Notes under the pieces: generated by a model
Told to the model about the DNA's origin: nothing
The model's input: only the letters and a program-made list of their open reading frames with translations
Database searches by the model: none
Made by a program: the position numbers and the translations under genes
Origin: Bactrocera neohumeralis
Taxonomy: Eukaryota > Arthropoda > Insecta > Diptera > Tephritidae
NCBI RefSeq assembly: GCF_024586455.1
Contig: NC_065921.1
Coordinates: 80,970,163-81,034,162, forward strand
Length of the DNA stretch: 64,000 nt
Direction: 5' to 3'
Shown: positions 35,601 to 47,600 of the stretch, piece by piece
Layout: each line of letters starts with the position of its first letter
How positions within the stretch are numbered: the stretch's first letter is position 1

Positions 35601-38600
35601 CGAACGTAGAGTGATAGAAATCATCTGTATGAAAGTGGTTTTTAAGGGAAGCTTTGAGTTTTGAGAACGTTTGTAAAATACAAAATTTATAAAGCGCAGA
35701 ATGATGGCGACTCTGTCGTTGTGGTCAACCGACATGGCTTGTTGCGATGATTATATACATATACTCGTAATATCCGTTGCTAGGAAAAATTAATGGCCGA
35801 TACATATACAATGGCGTGAGCGCCACCCAAGCACTGGCCAGGCACCGTGCCTGCATTTCTTTTATAGAAGCAGCTAACAGCCAGCTTCCCGCGAGATAAC
35901 ATTATGACTGTTAAATTACATCACATCGCGGTGGAAGCGTCACCCAAGCACTGACCAAGCACCGTGCCTGCATTTCTTTTATAGAAGCAGCTAACAGCCA
36001 GCTTCCCGCGAGATTACATTATGACTGTTAAATCACATCACATCGCGGTGCGAGCGTCACCTAAGCACTGACCAGGCACCGTGCCTGCATTTCTTTTATA
36101 GAAGCAGCTAACAGCCAGCTTCCCGCGAGATTACATTATGACTGTTAAATCACATCACATCGCGGCGTGAGCGCCAACCAAGCACTGGCCAGGCACCGTG
36201 CCTGCATTTCTTTTATAGAAGCAGCTCACAGCCAGCTTCCCGCGAGATAACATTATGACTGTTAAATCACATCACATCGCGGCGTGAGCGCCAACCAAGC
36301 ACTGGCCAGGCACCGTGCCTGCATTTCTTTTATAGAAGCAGCTAGCAGCCAGCTTCCCGCGAAATAACATTATGACTGTTAAATCACATCACATCGCGGC
36401 GTGAGCGTCATCCAAGCACTGACCAGGCACCCTGCCTACATTTCTTTTATAGAAGCAGCTAACAGCCAGCTTCCCGCGAAATTACATTATGACTGTTAAA
36501 TCACATCACACCGCGGCGTGAGCGTCACCCAAGCACTGGCCAGGCACCGTGCCTGCATTTCTTTTATAGAAGCAGCTAACAGCCAGCTTCCCGCGGGATT
36601 ACATTATGACTGTTAAATCACATCACATCGCGGTGCTAGCGTCACCTAAGCACTGACCAGGCATCGTGCCTGCATTTCTTTTATAGAAGCAGCTAACAGC
36701 CAGCTTCCCGCGAGATAACATTATGACTGTTAAATCACATCACATCGCGGTGTGAGCGTCATCCAAGCACCGACCAGGCACCGTGCGTGCATTTTTTTTT
36801 ATAGAAGCAGCTAACAGCCAGCTTCCCGCGAGATAACATTATGACTGTTAAATCACATCACATCGCGGTACGAGCATATTTTTTAGTTAAGAGAACAGCA
36901 ATAATCTTCTAACGTCTAACAAACTTTCTAGATAAGTTTTTTTTTTCATTTCCGCGACGCAAGAATACAGGAGGAAAGCGAAATGACTAAAGATTAAAAA
37001 AATGTTCTATATTTCTTAACGGCAAACAATAGTTGTGAGTGTAAAATACGTTCCTAAATATGCATGTAATTTCAGTCCTTACACTACACGTATTTAAAAG
37101 TTTATCCCACTTCCTTTAATTTTCCTGCAGGGTACTTTTGTATTCCAAACATAATATGCTCTGTACTACTTTCATTGAAGCAGTGAATCGCGGAAGTGAT
37201 TAGAAGTAGAATATCAAAGAAATGTGAATATGCATACATACATAAATACACACAATAGTTTTCTAATGTATGCAGTTACAAAGATATTTACATAGAGGCT
37301 TATATTCAAGTGCTTAAACATACATACATACATATATGAATATATTGTACATGTAAACCTGCTTATACGGGTTAATCGAATGTTGACTATTTGTTTGCAA
37401 GTGGAAGAGATACAAACATTTCATCTATGCATGTATATGTATTTGCATTAATATGTCTGTAGATATGTAATCTAATGCTGGGTTGTGTAAAAATGCGCGA
37501 AAATTGGGGCAAATATTGCAGGTGCTTGGCAGGCACATATCACTTACAAATGCAAATATGGACAATAATACATGCACATACATATAAACATACATACCTA
37601 TACATATCTATACGCATTTATATTCACATATTTATGAAAATGTTGCAGACTGGATGCGAAAGTATACTCAGATTTATGCTGTAGGGTCTTGCTATGCAAT
37701 CACATGCATAGTTTATATACCCACACATAGTATATACATACATATAAACATATAATGCAAATGAGTGTAAGTAAAAAGATTTCTCCCTCATTAAACTTTT
37801 TACATGCTCTCTTATTCATTCTGAGTCATTGATCCCTTCAGACAGACACTTGAGTTTAATGGTGAAAATATTTAAATGCATTATTGAAATACTTTACCGT
37901 TATGACAAGTAATTATTGTATCAAATGCATACACAAAGAAATAAGTTATGATTTATGTTAGAAAATTATTCGATAACAATTTTTTTTAGGCGAAACTCAA
38001 GTGTAGGCAATTGACACTGAAATCGAGTTTTCGAATTGAGAACTCGTGAGAATTTTGTTCCTTCACACTTTTGGAACATTATTGAACATTTTCAGAGCTA
38101 AAAAGCGCCTATATCATATTTTCGCTCAGTATTTCAGTGACTTATAGACACCAGTTTATAACGTTTTTTTTTCCAAAACGACGCTACAAAATTTGACCGA
38201 TAGTGACAAAAAATGACACCATTTTTTCCCACTCTTATGAGATTTCTGTCCAATAAGGTTTGCCATTTCATCATGGAAAGATATACGATCCAACAGCAAG
38301 TGGAATTCATAAAAACCTACTACCGAAATTCGCTGTCAGTGGCCTCAACTTTAAGAGCGCTAAGTCCAATTTATTGTTGTCATAATCGTCCTGTCAAACC
38401 AACTATTGAGCGTTTAGTGGAAAATTTTGAATCCACAATACAAAATGTTCCCGTGCCAGTGAGACAAAGAAGTGCCCGTAGTGTCGAGAATATTGCTGCC
38501 ACTAGCGCAGCTATTGAGGAAGACCAAAATCAGGCTCTCACACGTCGATCTCAAGCGTTGGGCATCTCTGTGACGTCATTGTGGCGAATTTTGCGAAAAG

Positions 38601-41600
38601 ATTTTGGGCCACGTCCTTACAATATCAAATTGACGCAAGAACTGAAGCCGCTTGACCACCAGAATCGTCGTATGTTCGTGAATTGAAAATGATCCGGATT
38701 TTCATCGAAAAATCATCTTCAACGATGAGGCTAATTTCTGGCTGAATGGCCAAAAGCCACACAGCGAATGTCACATCGATTTATTGAAAACCATGTTTAG
38801 TGAACCTGATGGAAGTGGCCCAGTCAATTGGCCACCTCCGTCGTGCGATTTAACGTCGTTAGACTATTTCCTGCGGGGCTACGTCAAGTCTCTGTTCTAT
38901 GCCAAAAAGTCAGCGAAATGAACTTCGTACGAATATCGAGCGTGAAATTGCAGCAGTATCGACCCAATTAAGCTTGAAAACCGTCGGAAATTGGGTTCAG
39001 CTTTCGGTCTTCTGCAAGCGTGCCCGTGTTGACCATGCAAAAGAAACCGAGTTCCATACATAATGGCATCAAAAGTACTTTTACAGGAATAAAGAATTTC
39101 ATTGATATCCCAAATCGTTTTTATAGCGCTCTCATTGAAAAACCATTTACTACTTAACTTATAAGAGGGTTGTCTTTTATATTTCGGGATTAGAGAATAA
39201 CAACATACATACATTATTCTTCAAAAAATCGATTTATTGTTTTTCGAAATGTTCTCCATCTAATGAGATCTATTTTGCAAAAGTTTGAATCAATTTTCAA
39301 AGCACTTTTGCCACTCTAAATGAAGAACCTGAGCGCATCAACCTCGTCTTGGGTTGGTTTTCCTGTTTTCTCTTAAGACAGCTGGTAATTGAATGGTTGT
39401 GTACCACTCAGAACATACTTTTCAACATTGTTCTATTGGTATGGTTGCGACAGGTTCAGTTTTTCCAATAAAACAGGCAATCATTTGCTTGGAAGTGCTT
39501 CGTGCGCGAACAATTTTTTGTTGATTCGGCTCATTTGGAAACACTCATACAGTCGGCTGATGTTTACTTTCGGGCTCATATGCGTAAATCCGCCATTTAT
39601 CACTTGTCACCATCTCACAGACGTGTTTCAAATCACCGTTATCGTATTTTTATACCCTGAACAGGGTATATTAAGTCTGTCACGAAGTTTGTAACACCCA
39701 GAAGGAATCGTCGGAGACCCTATAAAGTATATATATATAAATGATCAGTATGTCGAGCTGAGTCGATTTAGCCATGTCCGTCTGTCTGTCTGTATATATA
39801 CGAACTAGTCCCTCGGTTTTTAAGATATCGTTTTGAAATTTTGCTAACGTCATTTTCTCTTCAAGAAGCTGCTCATTTGTCGGAACCTCCGCTATCGGAC
39901 CACTATAACATATAGCTGCCATACAAACTGAACGATGGGAATCAAATGCTTGTATGGACAACTTTCACATTTGACAAGATATATTCACGAAATTTGGTAT
40001 ATATTATTTCCTAAAGCAACAATGTAATCTTCGACGAAATTGATCAGATCGATTAACTATAGCATATAGCTGCCATACAAACTGAACGATCGGTATCAAG
40101 TTCTTGTATGGACAACTTTCACATTTGACAAGATATATTCACGAAATTTGGTATATATTATTTCCTATAGCAACAATGTAATCTCCGAAGCAATTGATCA
40201 GATCGGTTAACTATAGCATATAGCTGCCATACAAACTGAACGATCGGAATCAAGTTCTTGTATGGACAACTTTCACATTTGACAAGATATAATCACGAAA
40301 TTTGGTATATATTATTTCCTACAGCAACAATGTAATCTCCGAAGAAATTGATCAGATCGGTTAACTATAGCATATAGCTTCCATACAAACTGAACACATA
40401 GTTACTAACAGAAATTCACCTGTGAAGGGTATTTAGCTTCGGTGCAACCGAAGTTAACGTTTTTTCTTGTTTTTGTTAATGTTTTCGACGATCCGACAAG
40501 AGCTTTTTTTTAAGCGATTGACAATTTGTTTTAAACCTAATGTGAACAAATATTTTCCAGTAAATTTTTCATGCAATATTGAGTGTAAGCTGGTCCCAGT
40601 AATGACTATAGCTGTCTCAACTTCATGATAGGTCCCGTGACGAACTTGCAATATCAGTTTGTGCACAGCATCAATAGTTTGCGGAACAACAACTGATTTT
40701 GCACGATCTTCACAAAAGTCGTCGTGAAGTGATCTACGAACTCGAGTGATTTGAGTTGAGATAATACATATGTATATGCCGAGGAACCGATGCTCAAATT
40801 TGAGCCAGACTGACAGGAAAAGTAGGAATAAATTCAAGAATTTTAATATACATAAATTGTTATTGTTGTCTTCAAAATAGGCCACAACAGGTCAGATATG
40901 CCAAGGAACGCTTAATCTGATTTTACAAGCCTCGGCTTGGATGGTGTGTGTTTCTTTTTTTCAATTCACAAACGTGCACATTATACTAGTGATAAATCCA
41001 TGGCAGAAAACTATAAATCCGGTCGTACCGTATACCGTATTGACCGTTTGACCTTGTGGAACGAAATCATAGTGAACACAACCTTAATTTTTGAGCGACT
41101 TTGCCTTGTTTTTTTTTAATTTTTTGGATCGTCATGGCAGGTTATGTTCTCACCGTTCTCATTTCATTTGCTAGATAATTTGACAATTTCGACATCGTCT
41201 CGCCACCAGTAATGAGACTTAACAACTACGCTGTCAAGCATCCCTTTCGCACTTCTACTTCGTTTTTGAAGGAATGTTGTGATCCTCTACCCTATTCGCT
41301 GTGCCAACATGACGACTTTCAAGCACTATTTCTGTAAAATTTTCGATTTTATCGCCAGCAACAGAGGTGCATGGACGACACATGAGACGCATATGAGGCA
41401 ACATTCCGATGATTTCACAATCTTTACTGTATACTTTATGCCAGTTCAAATACGTTCGTGATGAAGTAGACTCCTCAAAACACTACTGCGACATTTTCAA
41501 TGAGTGCGTTGCCCTGATTTCATTGAAAGCACACAATTTCAAGCAAAATCCATATTTTAAAAGTGTTCTAAATATTTTAATTACATACTTACATTTGCCG

Positions 41601-44600
41601 AAATTCTTTGAATTTCTGAAGCAATTTTGCACACTCTTCATAATCTCACATTTCTCTTTTTATCTGCCCTGTAAAGCTATTATACTTCGTATTCTATGCG
41701 TAAAGACTTCTTTTGCACATTCCATTGTCTGCGCAATTGCTTATTATGTGACTCAAAACAACAATAACACTTGTGCTCAACAGCATCTTCAGCCAATTCT
41801 TCCATTCAACGCTAACCCCTTTGTTGCTTTTGTTGCTGTTATCTATTAGCCGGTGTTTAGAAATCTCAACAAGACAAATTGAAAGAATAATGTTTTTTTG
41901 GTCGACCACGCCGTGCTTTAAAGCGTCGCTTTGTTGTTATTAGTGTTTAATGCAAAGATCGGTTTTTAACCTGTTGTCGCCGCTGTCGCGCTCGCCGTAA
42001 AAGTGGGTCAGCAGTGCTAACAGCCATTCTACAGCAGCGGAGTTAAGCAAATATTAACACCACTAACAACAAACGCAGCAACATGAAGCTCTACCCAGCG
42101 AGAGTGCTAGTGCCGCAGCCGCAGTACCAATATGGTTTTTACTTCATCTTCCGCCACTTTATGCACTTCGCATAGGCATGAAAACCCGTACATACTTGTA
42201 CATATATACTTATATAGAATCTTTATAAACATTAGGCTGGGTCATCAATTTAGTTGAAAATGTCAACTATTGTCAATAAAACTACACTAAAGATGGGTCT
42301 CGTATCCACGTAACCGGCAAGAACCCGGCAATATTCTTCAAAATTAAGAACAATACTAAGGTAGCCATACCATTATCTTTCTAATGGTATTACCGAGCAG
42401 AGCAAAGCAGACGCATTGTTGCGACGGTCGCTCTAAAACTCAGCGAAGCTGGGTATATAAAGCTCGTCCAAAAGGAAACCACGCTGAACTCCTTTCCAAG
42501 AACTGCAGCCCAGTAAACTGGGATCACTGCGTTGTGTCTACTCCTGGTGGTTTTTCACACATATTAACGATGGATATGTGGATGGGGGTAGTCGCTTAAT
42601 AAGAGCTTCAGCCAGTCTTTGCATGAATTGGTCGATATTTTTGGGCTGTAGTAGTACGCGGGAGATCTACTGAACTACTTGCCCTTTAGCAAAGTTCATC
42701 TTGCCGCAATTGGTGCAGTTCTTACTAGACTTTGTCCAATAGGTAGTTTTCATGCCGTAAGACTAAAAATCTAGTCGGACACAAGCTGTCAAGTTGTATG
42801 CAAGAGTTGGAAGGTAAGTAGTTACAGGGGCTGTCTAAAGACGTACCTAGGCCTTTAGGCAGCCCAATTTGACACCACTGAGACCAAAGTCGCCTCACTC
42901 TATTGGCTTCTCTGTAAAGCAATCTGTGCTTCTGATGAAGCTCATCAGTACGAAAAGTTTTATCTTTGCAAATTCCCAGACGCCGTCAAGAAACCCTCCT
43001 TTATAGAGCCTTACATCCGCATAAAAGGTGTTTTATAGTCTTCTCCTCTTCTACCTTCTGACAACTTCTACAATAATAACTATATGGTCTTCCTAGACTA
43101 CAGGCATGTCTGCTTATTAGACAGTGATCTGTTAGCACTCCTTCTAGAGTTCTTATATCATTTTTTTTTAATTTTAATAGCCGTCCTGTGCGGATTCATA
43201 TTTCATTTATGCCACGTTTGCCTGCTTTATGAGTAAATCAGGAATTAATTACACCAAGAGTAAGCTATGTGTATAACTTAATTGGCAATTACCTACAAGT
43301 AGCCAGAGGTGTGTACATATGTATATAAATTCCCTCATTTCCAGCTTCTAATTGTAGTGTAATGCCAGTTCTGGTTAGTTCATCTGTTTCGCAGTTCCCA
43401 GGCATATCACTATCCTGAAAGTCATTGCTGGGTTATCGTAAAATAAGAAATTAGTTCCACTAAGAGATCTTTCATCAACTTCGACGAGACCCTAAGAGAC
43501 TTTAGTGATTTCAAAGCCACAACTTATAGATGATGTGGAAATATCGGTAAAAGTCAAATCTTAGTGAATGATAACTTTAACCTTGTATTTCGTTGATAAC
43601 TTCTCTTTTGTGCCCTCTACTTTCAGTCAGAAACTTGGCTTTTTGCCTGGCTAAGCCCTTTTTCCCCAAACAAAGTTTAGCGAATAATTCATTTGTGGGT
43701 CAATCTTGAAGATAATTAAGAGCCACTGCTCTTTTTTTTTACAAAGTTTTCCTTACTTTCCACTTTTTTGGCGGAGTTAAGCTCGCTTTTAGAAAGAATC
43801 GCCCTGGTCTAATGTTTACACATACATATATACATCAGTAGTTTGTGGTTTGGTTGTCTCTGAGAACCCTTTGCAACTTCATAAAGCTCTTCGTATGCTT
43901 ACCTCTGTTTTGTTATTTTTATAGATGAGATCCTTCAGTTCACGCTTCGTTCGTTTTATTTTAGATGTGAGTTAGTGTTGGGGCTTATTTTATGCACCAC
44001 TACCCGTATCTACTACATATGTACATACATACATACACATTAGTGCAATGAATAGATTTAATGCTTTCGGTATCCCCCAATTTTCGCGCCTTTTAGCTGG
44101 ACCCTCGTTGTTTATAAATGTTGTTGTGTGTGTTGTCTTTGTTCCTACATGCATACATACACATTTTGCATTCCGGGAATGTCGTTTATTGGGTTTGGAA
44201 GAAGTTGTGTGCGGCTTTATGACAAGGCGAATCGCCGGCTACCTACCGGATAGTAAATCTGGATTGGTGTCATTGCTAAAATTACTTCCACTTATCTGCG
44301 TCGGAATCAATTAAGTGGAATAGTTTTGTGGTTGAGTATAAATAAGCTTTGCGAGATTGTTTGCCGCCAAACGACCGGACGTCATGTGGTGGCATATACT
44401 CGTATCATGCTTTGTAGACAATGAAAATAAGATAAGTACGTTGTCGTATGCTGCTCAGAATTAGAATGCTCTTTGGCCGACAAATTGTTGTAAAGAAAAA
44501 TTAATTCGCTGTTGTAGCGGCAGAATTCTGTCGAGTTGACAGTCCTTGTCCGCATAAAAAAATCCGGGTCCGTTCGGGTTACGTAGACCCGACTGTCGTG

Positions 44601-47600
44601 GGAACAGAAAATGAATTCGTTAACTTTAACCGGTGTTTACTTTCCGCTGGTACAACCAATTGGCATATGTTCCTGCTATGAATGTTGGGTCTGTAGCCAT
44701 TCAGATGTCAACTCGAGTGTTGGGAGTTTCAATGCCTTGATTTTTGTTGATGTCGCTGTCATAAATATCGCAAAGCTCACTTTTTTATCTTTCTAACGGA
44801 ACGGACCCGTATTATTATCCGGCCCAGGACCCTCAACTTGGCGGCAAAATTACTTTAGGATTGTTTTCTGCGGCCATAACAACATTTTCTGTATTCTAAG
44901 CAATAAAGACCCCATTCGTTTTGGTAAATATGCTGATTACTCGTGAGCCCTCTAATAATCCCACTTGGACTGCTTTAATGGCTTGTTCGTTGTGATACTC
45001 AGAGCTCCTAGGTATGAATCAAAAAGTCCGTCGCATACCGACAAGACGCCTAGAGCCTGCAAAAAATTGTATCCCATACAAATCGCCAAGCGCCTGAAAA
45101 GTATGGCAACCGAGATGCTTCAGCTGTTGTGATCGTCCATGCCTCGGCTCCATATAGCAGGACTGGGATGATGAGTGCCTTGTAGAGATTGTTCTTTGTT
45201 CGTCGAGAGAGGACTTTTTACTCAGTCCGAAGTAGCATCTGTTGGCAAGAGTCATTCTACGTTGGATTTCGAGGGGAAAGCATATGTCACCTTTTTATTT
45301 TAGTTCGCCTTCAAACCGATATTTTTGGCTACTCAGAGGAGCTCCTTTAGTCATATGTAAAATAATCGTTTTTGGCCATTCCCAAGTGAATGGCGCTCAG
45401 AGAACTTTCCATAACTGATACCTCATACTTGATAGTTTATTTTGAGAAACCTTTAGGGATCTGAAATATGCACTGAGTTCAGAGTTTATCTACGAATGTG
45501 CGCCTATTAAGGGGATTCACCTATATATTTACAATCTGCATAAATCGAACATTGGGTTGGTGGATCGTAGGGACTGACTTATCGCTCTTTCTGTCAATAA
45601 TATTTTTATGTATGGTTATGTTATGAAATTAAATCGCGTATTTTCCTTTTTTTACAGAAAATTTGCTCCAAAATTGTTATAATGGCGTTCCGACCAGTGA
45701 TAATACTGTTTTGGATATTGACGATCCAGGAGATGGACTAGGACCTTTGCCACCCAAGTGGGAGACTGCTTACACCGAACGCGGGGAATTGTATTTTATC
45801 GAGTAAGTAAGCATCCATATTAGAGCGGGTAGAGGGAGCCAAAAAACTTAAAAATCGCGTATGTGGGACTTGTTCTACGGATCATTCACAACTTTGTCTA
45901 AGTACTATGGGTCCAAACCCAGTTTTGAGCCAGCAGTTTTTAAGACGAAGCATTTGATATTCTATTGATCATTTGTGGGAATCGATCAGATCGTAAAACT
46001 ATAACATATACACATATCCCATACAAGTGATTATTCAGATTTTATAGAAACTGATCTTTTGTCGGAATCGCCGATATCGGATTGTTATAGGATATAGCTG
46101 TCATTCAAACTAAACGATCAAAATGAAGTCCTTGTTTGGATAACTTTTTCATTGGACAGGGTATTTTCCGAAATTTGACATAGGTTATTATTCAAGACAA
46201 CGCTACAATCTCTGAAGATATTATTCAGAGCGGACCGATCAAAATCAAGATAAAGATCTTCAGAAAAAACTTTCATATATTTCTTTGTACATTCTTTTTT
46301 TGTCTTTGCATTATACTAGTCACAACACTGGCACGTCTCATTGGCTCGATCCGCGTCTATCGAAATTTCAAAAGAAATCGCTAGAAGACTGCGGCGACGA
46401 TGAGCTCCCCTACGGTTGGGAGAAAATCGAAGATTCCTTGTACGGTACCTATTACATAGATCACGTTAACCGGCGCACACAGTATGAAAATCCAGTTTTG
46501 GAAGCTAAACGTCGCGCAGCTGAACAAAGGCAAAAACAACAACAGCAACCGCCGCCACCTGCACACAGCAGTACACAAAATACGCAAGGAATGGGTTACA
46601 TACCACACCAACAACCACCGCCACCACCACCTACCAATCAACAATCACAACAACAACAACAACAGCGCCCGCAAACACCGTCTACACAAATAACAACTAA
46701 TTTGGTGAATGGCGCTGGCATTGGTAGCAATGTAATTGGCGCTGACGATGACGATCGTGTTACTCCAGCGCTTGGCAACAATATGGTTGATATATCGCAG
46801 CGTGGTATGCAACCACCGCCAACGGGCGCGGGTATGCAGTCGACACCAACAGCACTGCTGGCATACAAATTTACGCGAAATCCCAGCGAGATGCAGGGCG
46901 AGCGCATCACCGCATCGTTGGTGAAGTCTGCACGCGGACTCGGCATCACCATTGTGGGCGGCGATGATGGCGCGGAAGAGTTTCTGCAAATCAAGTCGAT
47001 TGTGCCGCACGGACCAGCGTGGTTGGATGGCCAACTGCAGACCGGCGATGTGTTGGTGTATGTGAATGAGACCTGTGTGCTCGGGTTTACGCATCACGAG
47101 ATGGTGAGTTGATTTTTCTTCTTACTTTATGTAATTTATTATGAGAAAAACTTTATATTTTTATTTTCATTAGTTTAAGTTACTTAAATTAGTTATCTTT
47201 TTATATAACGGAACTTTATTTAGTACTTAAATAAATATTAAATTTTTTACTTAAAAAATTTATCTTCAAACTTATCATAAAATTTTGTGCAGGTCAATAT
47301 TTTCCAGTCGATTTTGCCAGGCGAAACCGTTACATTAGTGGTATGTCGTGGCTATCCTTTACCATTTGATCCCAATGACCCCAACACCGAGGTGGTCACC
47401 ACCATAGCGGTGGATGGTGTTAGCGTTGCAGCGACAGACAAACAGCGTCGTATGCTACTCGATCTACATATGGATGGTAATTATAATTTTCTCGAAACCA
47501 TCGGCGGCGACGGAGGCGGCACAAAATCTCACAACCAACACAACCAAATGCGCAATCAGCACTCACCAGTAACGGGCGGCTTAAATGACGGTTTCATTTT

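Larger units (their letters stand above)
27374..45657 (+). other. Magi intron 1 (18.3 kb), transposon-rich
   Basis: Donor G|GTGAGT at 27374 and acceptor TTTACAG at 45651-45657. Contents, annotated separately: LINE RT fragments (27890-28110, 29740-29840, 44990-45290), a LINE 3' region (42690-43170), mariner pieces (28335-28402, 30940-31260, 32470-33158, 34145-34654, 39215-40890, 40990-41540), a DUF4817-type element (38200-39070), mini-me elements (32385-33540, 39650-40465), repeat R2 (31400-31690) and a 117-bp minisatellite (35812-36880). The remaining stretches 28410-29735, 29850-30930, 33545-34140, 34660-35810, 36890-38195, 41545-42685 and 43175-44985 hold only A+T-rich DNA, TATG/CATA microsatellites and short random frames as far as I can see. 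Enhancers would not be detectable this way. Confidence 0.7.

Noticed and set aside
35812..36880. CRISPR-like array
   Set aside because: The whole 117-bp unit is repeated in direct contact. There are no unique spacers, and this is a eukaryotic genome.
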